Source of the DNA: Bacilli bacterium
GTDB lineage: Bacteria; Bacillota_I; Bacilli_A; RF39; UBA660
DNA: 7,429 bases
Direction: 5' to 3'
Assembly: GCA_022793555.1 (NCBI GenBank)
Contig: JAAWDB010000155.1
Coordinates: 1 to 7,429, forward strand
Shown here: positions 1-6,913 of the stretch, piece by piece
How the letters are laid out: each line of letters starts with the position of its first letter
Numbering within the stretch: position 1 is the first letter of the stretch
The notes under the pieces: model-generated
Databases searched by the model: none
What the model saw: only the letters and a program-made list of their open reading frames with translations
What the model was told of the DNA's origin: nothing
Made by a program: the position numbers and the translations under genes

Positions 1-437
1 ACAAGTTTCGGCAATTCAAAAATATTCATCATAATATAAGACATAATCTTACTAAAAAGGTATCCTAACGGAAGCGATAACAGAAAAGAAAGACTTCCTA
101 GCACAATATTTTCTCTAGTAAATAAAGATGTAATTTGTCTTTTTTTAATACCTAGTATTAGATAGGTACCAAACTCTTTACTACGCTTTTTAAAGATAAA
201 TTTTGTTGTATAATTAATGAGAAAGCAAATGACGAAAATAATGATTCCATTTACAAAGTACATGACATATTTGAAATTAACCATCATACTGCTTAAATTT
301 AAGACATCTTCGGAATAACTAATTAAGTTAAAAGCAAAAATAAACGAAAATGAAAGCGTAACAGTAATTAAATAAATAATGTAATCTTTGAGACTTCGCT
401 CTGCATTTCTTAAGGCAAGTTTATTTAACAAGGTCAA
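1..437 (-). CDS. FtsX-type ABC transporter permease, BceB-like (partial, N-terminal part)
   Basis: This is the membrane subunit paired with the ATPase just upstream, cut by the left edge after about 145 residues; BceB-type proteins are usually about 620-670 aa. Reading from the start, a short cytoplasmic head (LNKLALRNAERSLKDY) leads into hydrophobic segments at about 19-39, 58-78 and 112-131. Between the second and third is the charged FtsX-like loop KKRSKEFGTYLILGIKKRQI. The gene overlaps the end of the ATPase gene, which suggests translational coupling and a 1:1 complex. The start is uncertain: ATG at 440 abuts the GGAGGAG ribosome site, so TTG at 437 (5 nt after GGAGG) is chosen, with TTG at 431 also possible. 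By family knowledge, such permeases work with BceA-type ATPases in resistance to or sensing of bacitracin-like and other cell-wall-active peptides. The substrate here cannot be read from the fragment. Confidence 0.85.
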   Translation of the reverse strand, partial: MTLLNKLALRNAERSLKDYIIYLITVTLSFSFIFAFNLISYSEDVLNLSSMMVNFKYVMYFVNGIIIFVICFLINYTTKFIFKKRSKEFGTYLILGIKKRQITSLFTRENIVLGSLSFLLSLPLGYLFSKIMSYIMMNIFELPKL

Positions 438-1191
438 CATCTCCTCCAAGTAGTGTTAAAACATCTAATATTTCATTGAAAAATTCTTTTCGACTTTTTT
501 CACCTTTATAAATTTCAGAGAAAATTTTTCCATCTTTTAAAAACATAACTCTTTGACAGAAACTTGCACTAAAAGCATCATGAGTTACCATAAGAATCGT
601 AGAATGTAATTCTTGATTCATGGTGGCCATCGTTTCTAGAAGCATACGAGCAGATTTGGAATCTAGAGCTCCCGTTGGTTCATCGGCAAAAATAATCTTA
701 GGATTATTAATTAAAGCTCTAGCACAAGCACAACGTTGTTTTTGACCACCAGAGACTTCATAAGGGAATTTTTTTAAACTGTTTTCGATTCCTAATTTTT
801 TGGCTAAATCTTCTACCAGATGATCAATTTTATCCGGTTTTTCTTTATTAATAACTAAAGATAGAGCAATATTCTCTTCTAAAGTTAAGGTATCTAATAA
901 GTTAAAATCTTGAAAGATAAATCCTAATTCATTTCTTCGAAAATCAGCGATTTCGTTTTCATTTAAGGTGGTAATATCTTTTGAGCCAATCGTAATGGAA
1001 CCACTGGTTACTGAATCAATCGTAGCCATACAATTTAAGAGTGTTGTTTTACCACTTCCACTACTTCCCATAATAGCAACGAACTCTTGTTGTTCGACTT
1101 CAAAACTAATACCGTTTACAGCTTTTGTAATTAAGCCACTTGAATCTCCGTAATACTTTTTAACATGATTTAATTTTAATATTTGTTCCAT
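421..1191 (-). CDS. ABC transporter ATP-binding protein, BceA/LolD-type
   Basis: This 256-aa cytoplasmic ATPase has all the motifs of a working ABC subunit. Walker A GSSGSGKTT is at 42-50, the Q-loop glutamine at 94 (FIFQDFNLLD), the signature VSGGQKQR at 146-153, Walker B IIFADE at 166-171, the D-loop ALDSKS at about 175-180 and the switch histidine at 204 (VTHD). Length and sequence style fit the BceA/MacB/LolD group that pairs with FtsX-type permeases, and such a permease overlaps its 3' end. The ATG at 1191 is supported by AAGGA ending 9 nt upstream. It has its own promoter with an inverted repeat over the -10, and a terminator separates it from the carboxypeptidase gene, so it starts a new transcription unit. 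The likely role is powering peptide-antibiotic detoxification or sensing. That assignment rests on family and neighbour; the substrate is unknown. Confidence 0.93.
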   Translation of the reverse strand: MEQILKLNHVKKYYGDSSGLITKAVNGISFEVEQQEFVAIMGSSGSGKTTLLNCMATIDSVTSGSITIGSKDITTLNENEIADFRRNELGFIFQDFNLLDTLTLEENIALSLVINKEKPDKIDHLVEDLAKKLGIENSLKKFPYEVSGGQKQRCACARALINNPKIIFADEPTGALDSKSARMLLETMATMNQELHSTILMVTHDAFSASFCQRVMFLKDGKIFSEIYKGEKSRKEFFNEILDVLTLLGGDVDLVK

Positions 1192-1206
1192 ATTCTTTTT
1201 TCCTTT

Positions 1207-1223
1207 CTGCTACATTATAGCAG
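1207..1223 (-). promoter_or_regulatory. Promoter of the ABC operon with an inverted repeat over its -10
   Basis: On the minus strand, TGCTATAAT (1222-1214) is a perfect extended -10 (TGnTATAAT). No TTGACA-like -35 is found at the usual distance (TAATAA at 17 bp). The -10 lies inside a perfect inverted repeat, CTGCTA-N5-TAGCAG, covering 1207-1223. A start about 7 nt downstream of the -10 would fall near 1207, giving a leader of about 16 nt. Most of the repeat would then lie upstream of the transcript, so it is better read as a possible DNA operator than as an RNA hairpin. Confidence 0.6.
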
Positions 1224-1267
1224 ACCATTCTTCTTTTTATTATTACATTTTTGTTAGGAAAATTTGC

Positions 1268-1293
1268 AAAAAAAAAAGAATTTCTTCTTTTTC
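1268..1293 (-). terminator. Intrinsic terminator after the carboxypeptidase gene
   Basis: Four nt after the carboxypeptidase stop, the minus strand has AAAAAGAA, loop GAAA, then TTCTTTTT, followed by five more T. This makes an 8-bp stem with a single G-C pair and an unbroken run of ten T (five of them in the stem). The stem is weak, but the position between two units and the U-tract fit a terminator. Confidence 0.5.
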
Positions 1294-1297
1294 AGCA

Positions 1298-2518
1298 CTA
1301 GCCTTTTTTGGTTTTCCGTTTTTTTATCGAGAAGTAAATACTTGTAATCAAAACGAAGATAAGTAAAAGTGCACATACGATTACAATTGGATTGGCTATT
1401 AAGTACTTTTGGATATCAAAATGCAATTGCTCGGTTAAGATAATATCGAGTGTTTTTAATGTTTCTCCTTCGACAATAATTTTTAATGTTCCTAATTTCG
1501 TATTTTGGGGGGTATCATAGTTTATTTCTTGCACTCCTAAATATTCCATTTTGACTTCATTTTTTGGGTAGTCTTTTAAAAGATATTTGGAGATACTTTC
1601 TGGACTTTGAAAAGATAATTGCTCTTCTTTGGCATAACGAGTATTTAGAGTAAGTATCTCTTCTCCTTCTTCTACTAACGTTTGTATTTCAAAATGTTCG
1701 ATATAATAATCATAAATGGTTTTGGTATCTAAAAAATTATAAGGATTATTATTTTCTTGGGGAGCTCCAGTAGTTATCAGCATATAATTGGAACCATTTG
1801 CACTAGCAATGGATGCTAAACATAACCCGGCGTTTTCGGTAGTACCCGTTTTGCCTCCAATTAGATAATCCATAGTAATATTATTTTTCTTCATATTTCT
1901 ACTTACGGTACTATGAAGTGTTTTTGAGCCATTACTTACTTGGTAGGAACTTGATTGAATGATCTTTTTAAATTCTTCATTTTGCAGAGCATATTGAAAC
2001 ATTTTCGCTACATCTTTTAAGGAAGAATAATGATTTTCGACATCTAAACCCGTTTCATTTATAAAATTGGTATTTGTAAGTCCTAATTCTTTGGCCTTTT
2101 CATTCATTTTGGCTACAAAAGTTTCTCTATTATTTGCCACCACTCTTGTAAGCGCTTGAGCGGCCTCTGCTCCCGATGGAAGCATTAGTCCATATAATAA
2201 ATCACGATAAGTTACTTTTTCGCCAATTTGAAACCCTGCTACGGCAGCGTTAGCTTCTGCAAGTCCACGAAAGTCTTTTTCATTAAGTATTACAGAGTCA
2301 TCTAAAGATGAAATATTTTCTAATGTCACAATCGCCGTCATAATTTTGGTTAATGAAGCGATTGAAGTTTTTGTATCTGCATCTTTTTCATAAAGTATTT
2401 TTTGTTCGTCTAGATTTATTAATAACGCATGAGCGGATTTCAGTTCAAAAGATTCTGCATAAACTGTAGCCCCGATAATAAAAAAGAAGCATAAAAATGC
2501 GATAATATATTTTTTCAT
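1298..2518 (-). CDS. dacA: D-alanyl-D-alanine carboxypeptidase, serine type (peptidase S11, PBP5/DacA-like)
   Basis: This extracytoplasmic penicillin-binding protein should trim the terminal D-Ala from peptidoglycan stem peptides and so limit cross-linking. From ATG at 2518 it is 406 aa. It has a signal peptide (MKKYIIAFLCFFFIIGATVYA, probable cleavage after residue 21) and an S11 catalytic domain with SLTK at 55-58 (nucleophile S55, K58) and KTG at 223-225. A PBP5-type C-terminal beta domain spans about 277-365. A hydrophobic helix at about 376-397 followed by KKRKTKKG anchors the protein from its C-terminus. The second motif, normally SxN, reads SGA (115-117, in LPSGAEAA). A TTG at 2527 would add three residues, but it sits directly against the AAGG ribosome site, so ATG is preferred. 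The gene lies 14 nt after the membrane-protein gene and is probably the last gene of the fmt operon. The family call is firm; the dacA symbol is by type. Confidence 0.92.
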   Translation of the reverse strand: MKKYIIAFLCFFFIIGATVYAESFELKSAHALLINLDEQKILYEKDADTKTSIASLTKIMTAIVTLENISSLDDSVILNEKDFRGLAEANAAVAGFQIGEKVTYRDLLYGLMLPSGAEAAQALTRVVANNRETFVAKMNEKAKELGLTNTNFINETGLDVENHYSSLKDVAKMFQYALQNEEFKKIIQSSSYQVSNGSKTLHSTVSRNMKKNNITMDYLIGGKTGTTENAGLCLASIASANGSNYMLITTGAPQENNNPYNFLDTKTIYDYYIEHFEIQTLVEEGEEILTLNTRYAKEEQLSFQSPESISKYLLKDYPKNEVKMEYLGVQEINYDTPQNTKLGTLKIIVEGETLKTLDIILTEQLHFDIQKYLIANPIVIVCALLLIFVLITSIYFSIKKRKTKKG

Positions 2519-2532
2519 AAGATCCAACCTTT

Positions 2533-3192
2533 TTAATCTTTTCGTTCGGTATTATTTTCTATCGTGAACGATAAATTGTATTCTTTTTGAGAAGTGTTTA
2601 TACGAATTTGTTTGATTTGATTAATCGTTGTAGTAACTTCAATTATTTCTTCGCCATTTTGAAAAATTAATTTTCGCATTGTTCCACTTATTGTTTCATT
2701 TGGAATCAGCGTTTCTAATTTTAAATAAAGTTTTTCTAAATTTAAGTAGTTCTCATCATCACTTTCAAATATTTTAGGAATTTCTTCTTCATTATCTACA
2801 AAAATTTGATATATATGACCATTTTCAAGACGATATTTGATAATTCCTATTTTCGATTCCCGATACCCTGTATCGATATCATTATTTTTTTCTCCTTGAA
2901 ATACTGTCGATTCATTGGTTATTTTATGATGAATTTGATATTGATAATGATAATTAGAAGAACTTAAAAGATTCCATATTTCTTTTAAATTTAGATATTT
3001 TTTTTGTTCATTATTCACCGGTTCATTAACCTTAGGTGGAATAGTAGAATTACTAAATGTATTGGTTAATAGTATTGCAATAGACATTAAAAGAAAGAAG
3101 ACAAACCACATGCTTAGTTTTAAAATAGCCTTTCCTCTTTTGTCATGCCACATTTTTTGGATTGTACTTGACCTTTTTGTATCCTTTTTCAC
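2533..3192 (-). CDS. Unrecognised single-pass membrane protein in the fmt-dacA operon
   Basis: I do not recognise the family. The 219-aa product has a strongly basic N-terminus (about residues 1-25) and one hydrophobic helix at about 26-43. A polar domain of about 175 residues follows, rich in Asn, Glu, Ile and Tyr. By the positive-inside rule the basic end stays in the cytoplasm and the main domain faces outside. There is no lipobox and no predicted signal cleavage. The outer domain has runs of alternating polar and hydrophobic residues (YHYQYQIHHK, GIIKYRLENGHIYQI, EEIIEVTTTINQIKQIRI) that suggest antiparallel beta-sheet; a LolA/LppX-like fold is a guess. The start is GTG, supported by GGAGTG with a 5-nt spacer. 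The gene begins 4 nt after the fmt stop and ends 14 nt before the carboxypeptidase, so co-expression is very likely and an envelope role plausible. Confidence 0.8.
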   Translation of the reverse strand: MKKDTKRSSTIQKMWHDKRGKAILKLSMWFVFFLLMSIAILLTNTFSNSTIPPKVNEPVNNEQKKYLNLKEIWNLLSSSNYHYQYQIHHKITNESTVFQGEKNNDIDTGYRESKIGIIKYRLENGHIYQIFVDNEEEIPKIFESDDENYLNLEKLYLKLETLIPNETISGTMRKLIFQNGEEIIEVTTTINQIKQIRINTSQKEYNLSFTIENNTERKD

Positions 3193-3196
3193 TGAA

Positions 3197-4129
3197 TCAC
3201 TCCACTTTTTGATTTAATAAGTTTTCTTTTGTTAAGCCGTTTAGAAAATCTTTCGTCGGCATTACTTTTTTGCCAAAGGGCTTTATTTTAGTTATATAAA
3301 TGATTCCGTCAGCACAAGAAATTCCAATCGCCGTCTTGGTTACATCTACGATCCACCCAGGAGATTTTTGGTTTGTTTTGACAAATTCTGCTTCTAGGGC
3401 TTTATATTCTAAACCATTCAAATAAAAGTTTGCAGTTGGCCAAGGGTTTAAGCCACGAATTTGATTTAGTAAGGCTTGCCCATTTTTCGTAAAATCTAAA
3501 TGTTCTTCTTCCCTTTTGATATTGTAGGCATAGGTTGCATCTTCTTCGTTTTGTTTAATACGTTTATTAGTACCATTAATTATTTGAGGAAGTGTTTCTT
3601 TTAGTAAATCAGCACCCATTTGAGATAATTTTTCATGAAGCGTTCCTACATTGTCACTTTCTTCGATAGTCAGTGTTTTTTTGGCGACCATATCCCCAGT
3701 ATCCATGCCAACATCCATATACATGATGGTAATTCCAGTTTCTTTTTCGCCATCTATTAAAGCTTTATGAATGGGAGCTCCTCCACGATATTTCGGTAAG
3801 AGTGAGGCATGAACGTTAAAACAAGCAATCACAGGAATATCTAGGACTTCTTTGGGGATTATTTGGCCATAAGCACAAGTTATAATCAAATCGGGTTGGG
3901 CTTTTAAAATGGCATCATAATCGGTACGGATTTTTGCAGGCTGAAAAACATCGATGTGATGATTCAAGGCAAGTTGTTTAATTGGAGATGGCGTCATAAT
4001 TTGTTTTCTTCCGACTGGTTTATCTGGCTGGGTTACTACTAAAACGACGTCATAATTTTCAATTAACATTTGAAGAATTGGAACCGCAAAGTCTGGTGTT
4101 CCCATAAAAACGATTTTTTTATCTTTCAT
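3197..4129 (-). CDS. fmt: Methionyl-tRNA formyltransferase
   Basis: This enzyme transfers a formyl group from 10-formyltetrahydrofolate to Met-tRNA(fMet), making the bacterial initiator tRNA in the cytoplasm. At 310 aa it has normal family length. The N-terminal formyltransferase domain starts with IVFMGTPDFAVPIL. It has the tRNA-contacting loop region PDKPVGRKQIMTPSPIK (35-51), the catalytic triad in NVHASLLPKYRGGAPI (N105, H107) and MDVGMDTGD (D143). The C-terminal OB-like domain starts near 207 and includes QIRGLNPWPTANF. ATG at 4129 has AGGTG and a 5-nt spacer, and its own extended -10 promoter lies in the gap from priA. Fmt usually sits near priA and def in Bacillota; here def is absent between them. 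The TGA stop at the normal length is evidence for the standard code. Confidence 0.97.
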   Translation of the reverse strand: MKDKKIVFMGTPDFAVPILQMLIENYDVVLVVTQPDKPVGRKQIMTPSPIKQLALNHHIDVFQPAKIRTDYDAILKAQPDLIITCAYGQIIPKEVLDIPVIACFNVHASLLPKYRGGAPIHKALIDGEKETGITIMYMDVGMDTGDMVAKKTLTIEESDNVGTLHEKLSQMGADLLKETLPQIINGTNKRIKQNEEDATYAYNIKREEEHLDFTKNGQALLNQIRGLNPWPTANFYLNGLEYKALEAEFVKTNQKSPGWIVDVTKTAIGISCADGIIYITKIKPFGKKVMPTKDFLNGLTKENLLNQKVE

Positions 4130-4155
4130 TGTTTCACCTTTTTCTAGATAGTTTT

Positions 4156-4164
4156 ATTATACCA
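4156..4164 (-). promoter_or_regulatory. Extended -10 promoter for fmt
   Basis: In the 41-nt gap between priA and fmt the minus strand reads TGGTATAAT, a perfect extended -10. No good -35 lies 16-18 bp upstream; a TTGATA is present but with a 20-nt spacer, inside the end of priA. The predicted start near 4149 would give a leader of about 20 nt carrying AGGTG. It would let fmt, the membrane protein and the carboxypeptidase be expressed apart from priA. Confidence 0.6.
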
Positions 4165-4170
4165 TAGTTT

Positions 4171-6348
4171 TTAATAAGAAATATCAATATCAAGATCCAC
4201 TTGGCGATTTAATAAAAATAATTCATCCAGTTCTTTTAGCGCACTTTTTAAGAAGTCATCAAAACGATATTTGATCATAATTTCAAAATGATAAACATTA
4301 TTGATGCGAAACATATTGGCAGTAGTAGGACCTAAGACGATGCTGGTTTTACTTAATTTTCGTTTTAAAAAACTGGCTACTTTGGTTGCTTCTGTTTTCG
4401 CATTTTCATAACTTTTACTTTTAATCACTAAATGCGCAAGATAATAAAATGGAGGATATTTTAACGTTTTGCGAATATTCATTTCATATTCATAAAATCT
4501 TAGAAAGTCTTGATCTTTTACACAATTTAGAATATGGTTATCGGGATTAAAGGTTTCAATAACTACTTCTCCTTTTAATGATCCTCTCCCTGCTCGACCA
4601 CTAGCTTGATAAAGAAGGGCGAATGTTTTTTCACCACTTCGAAAATCGGGAATATTTAACGTGATATCCGCGTTTACTATACCGACTAAGGTAACATTTG
4701 GATAATCGTGGCCTTTGCTAATCATTTGAGTTCCAATTACGATATCGTAATGATGATCCCTAAATTCTTCTTCTATTTTTTCTAAGGCACCTTTTTTATT
4801 TGTCGTATCAGTATCCATACGAATCATGCGTGCATTTGGAAATTTTTCTTTTAAGGCGCTTTCTAATTTTTCGGTACCTAAACCATAATAATTTAGGGCA
4901 TCTTCGTGACAATTTGGACAAACATCATCTAAAAATTTGGTATATCCACAATAGTGACAGCGAAGATTCTTGGTAGATTTATGAAAAGTTAGGGTGATAT
5001 CGCAGTATGGGCATTTATAAGTAAAGCCGCAAGATGAGCAATTAATGGTTGTTGAGTGTCCCCGACGGTTTAATAAAATCATAATTTGTTCTTTTTTGTT
5101 TAAACGATCCGCGATTTTCATTTCTAATAACTCACTAATAATAAAATGATGTTTTTTTACTTCTTTGGCCATATCGACAATGGTTACTTCTGGTAAGGGA
5201 TTTTGATTAACACGATGATTTAATTCAATCAGTTCAAATACCCCTTTTTTGGCTCTTGAAAATGCTTCCAAACTAGGAGTTGCACTTCCAAGTATTAGAG
5301 GACATTTATGATAATTAGCTCTAAAAAGAGCAATATCTTGAGCGTGATATTTGGGACGATTTTCTTGTTTATAAGAGTCAGAGTGACATTCATCAATAAT
5401 GATGATGCCAATATTGATAAGGGGTGCAAAAATCGCACTTCGCGCACCAATCACAATCGATATTTCATTGCGCATTATTTTACGCCATTCATCATACTTT
5501 TCACCATCACTAAGTCCAGAGTGTAAAACGGCAATATTATCACCAAAGCGACGCGCAAAGTTACGAATGAATTGAGGAGTTAAACTAATTTCAGGAACTA
5601 ACACAAGAGCTTGTTTTCCTTGTTTTTGCATCTCTTCAATACATTGCATATAAACTTCTGTTTTACCAGAACCAGTAACTCCTCTTAAAAGAATGGTTTT
5701 GGATTTTCCAAAGGCATTTTTTATTTTTTCCAAAGCATTACTTTGTTCTTCATTTAAATTTTTTTTATCATCTCTTAAAAATTCTTTTACTTGATAACGA
5801 TAGCTTTCTTCTTTCTCTTCTTGTAAAATATCATTTTTAATGAGGGTTTTAATCGCAGATGAAGATATTTCTTGCGCTTCTTTTTTGGAAATCAAAAGAC
5901 CATCTTGAAACATTTCAATAATTTGTTTTTGCACTTCGTTTTTACATAATGCATAAGCTTGTTCATAAGGTATTTTTAAAGATAGATATGACTCATATTT
6001 TCTAGAAATCTGCGTTTTTTTATGAGCTTTTAAAGCGCTTGGCAACATGGTACTATAAGCACTACTTAAACTTACCAACATATTTTCTTGGATATATTTT
6101 CCGATAGCCAATAGTTCTTCATTTAGAATTACTTCATCATCTACATTTTTTAAAATTTCTTTTAATTCTATTTCAATATCATTCGTTTCTTTGATTTTTA
6201 TGACATACCCTTCTAATTCTCGGGCGCCGAAAGGAACTAAAACTCGCATTCCGACTTTGATTATTGATTTTAGGAATTCTGGTATGTTATAGTCGAATGT
6301 TTTATCAACGTTTTTGGCTTTAATTTCTAGTAATACACTCGCTATCAT
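4171..6348 (-). CDS. priA: Primosomal protein N', replication restart DNA helicase PriA
   Basis: PriA binds stalled or collapsed replication forks, unwinds DNA 3' to 5' and reloads the replisome. The 725-aa product has the full architecture. An N-terminal 3' DNA-binding domain (about 1-100, opening VLLEIKAKNVDKTFDY) is followed by a winged-helix region. The helicase core has Walker A GVTGSGKT (223-230), DECH box (319-322), GSATPS (354-359), GTQM (539-542) and QASGRAGR (581-588). Eight cysteines form two zinc sites (437, 440, 446, 449, 464, 467, 477, 480). A C-terminal domain ends the protein. All metal ligands and helicase motifs are present, so it should be active. Motif II reads DECH where I expect DEEH, but the essential D, E and H remain. 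ATG at 6348 has AGGTG with a 5-nt spacer. The gene starts 41 nt after the glycosylase stop, with a promoter candidate between them. Confidence 0.98.
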   Translation of the reverse strand: MIASVLLEIKAKNVDKTFDYNIPEFLKSIIKVGMRVLVPFGARELEGYVIKIKETNDIEIELKEILKNVDDEVILNEELLAIGKYIQENMLVSLSSAYSTMLPSALKAHKKTQISRKYESYLSLKIPYEQAYALCKNEVQKQIIEMFQDGLLISKKEAQEISSSAIKTLIKNDILQEEKEESYRYQVKEFLRDDKKNLNEEQSNALEKIKNAFGKSKTILLRGVTGSGKTEVYMQCIEEMQKQGKQALVLVPEISLTPQFIRNFARRFGDNIAVLHSGLSDGEKYDEWRKIMRNEISIVIGARSAIFAPLINIGIIIIDECHSDSYKQENRPKYHAQDIALFRANYHKCPLILGSATPSLEAFSRAKKGVFELIELNHRVNQNPLPEVTIVDMAKEVKKHHFIISELLEMKIADRLNKKEQIMILLNRRGHSTTINCSSCGFTYKCPYCDITLTFHKSTKNLRCHYCGYTKFLDDVCPNCHEDALNYYGLGTEKLESALKEKFPNARMIRMDTDTTNKKGALEKIEEEFRDHHYDIVIGTQMISKGHDYPNVTLVGIVNADITLNIPDFRSGEKTFALLYQASGRAGRGSLKGEVVIETFNPDNHILNCVKDQDFLRFYEYEMNIRKTLKYPPFYYLAHLVIKSKSYENAKTEATKVASFLKRKLSKTSIVLGPTTANMFRINNVYHFEIMIKYRFDDFLKSALKELDELFLLNRQVDLDIDISY

Positions 6349-6365
6349 AGGATCACCTACCTATT

Positions 6366-6374
6366 ACTATATCA
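6366..6374 (-). promoter_or_regulatory. Extended -10 promoter candidate for priA
   Basis: The minus strand reads TGATATAGT, an extended -10 with one mismatch (TATAGT for TATAAT), in the 41-nt gap between the glycosylase gene and priA. No -35 is seen (ACTAAA at 17 bp). A start 7 nt downstream would lie near 6359, right at the AGGTG ribosome site, leaving a leader of only about 11 nt. This would be an unusually short leader, so the call is tentative. Confidence 0.4.
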
Positions 6375-6389
6375 TGTTTTTTATGATTT

Positions 6390-6875
6390 TTAGTCTTTTA
6401 AATATTCTTTAATTATCGCCCACTCTTTTTCTAGTTGATTAGATGACAGACGACAGTTGGCTGGAGATGTGCTAGGTAAGCAAATACTTTTCAAATGTGT
6501 TTTGGGATAAAGATATTTTTGATAATACTTTTCTGCTGTTTTTCCATTAGTAAAAATGGCTTTAATTGAGGAAGATTCTAAAATTGTGGTGATATCATTT
6601 GGGATGACATTTTTTATCGAGGCATCACTGGACGCCGTTATATCACAGGAATATATTACATCCCATAGAGCAATATGATGCTTTAAGATAAACTCTTTTT
6701 TATTATTAATCTTGTCATTTAATACGGTTTCTAAAACTTTCCAAAATCGATTTTGAGGGTGTGCATAGTAGAATTTTGCTTCTCTCGATTTTTTACTTGG
6801 CATCGATCCTAATATTAAGATCTTTGAATTTTCGTCATAAATCGGTAATACATCATCGTGAGTAACGTGTTCCAT
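6390..6875 (-). CDS. DNA glycosylase of the uracil-DNA glycosylase superfamily, hypoxanthine-DNA glycosylase type (family 6)
   Basis: The product (161 aa) should remove deaminated bases, mainly hypoxanthine from adenine deamination, as the first step of base excision repair. Motif A is ILGSMPS (residues 20-26 region) followed by FYYAHPQNRFWKVL, where the Asn in HPQNRFW (N42) is the expected catalytic or base-contacting residue of this family. Next is ALWDVIYSCDITASSDASIKN, and the C-terminal motif LPSTSPAN (133-140) forms the DNA-inserting loop. This set fits the DNA-deoxyinosine glycosylase group better than classical Ung or Mug; the latter is the alternative. Two adjacent ATG codons exist. 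The second, at 6875, is 5 nt from AGGTG, as for priA and fmt, whereas the one at 6878 is only 2 nt away, so 6875 is preferred (one residue shorter). The neighbour is priA, another genome-maintenance gene. Confidence 0.88.
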   Translation of the reverse strand: MEHVTHDDVLPIYDENSKILILGSMPSKKSREAKFYYAHPQNRFWKVLETVLNDKINNKKEFILKHHIALWDVIYSCDITASSDASIKNVIPNDITTILESSSIKAIFTNGKTAEKYYQKYLYPKTHLKSICLPSTSPANCRLSSNQLEKEWAIIKEYLKD

Positions 6876-6913
6876 CATTTCACCTTTCTTTTTACACTTT
6901 GTTTTGATTCATC

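Noticed and set aside
968..1153. Plus-strand ORF of 61 codons
   Set aside because: It lies wholly opposite the ABC ATPase gene, whose motifs are all intact. The translation has no recognisable features, so it is an antisense shadow.
3197..3199. TGA as a tryptophan codon (mycoplasma code)
   Set aside because: Fmt ends here at normal length, and the next gene has its own GGAGTG ribosome site and start 4 nt later, so TGA is a stop.
5308..5526. Plus-strand ORF of 72 codons
   Set aside because: It is antisense to the PriA helicase core, with no ribosome site that stands out and no protein features.
6372..6392. Hairpin ATCAT...ATGAT after the glycosylase stop as a terminator
   Set aside because: The stem is only 5 bp and no run of T follows, so read-through into priA is likely.
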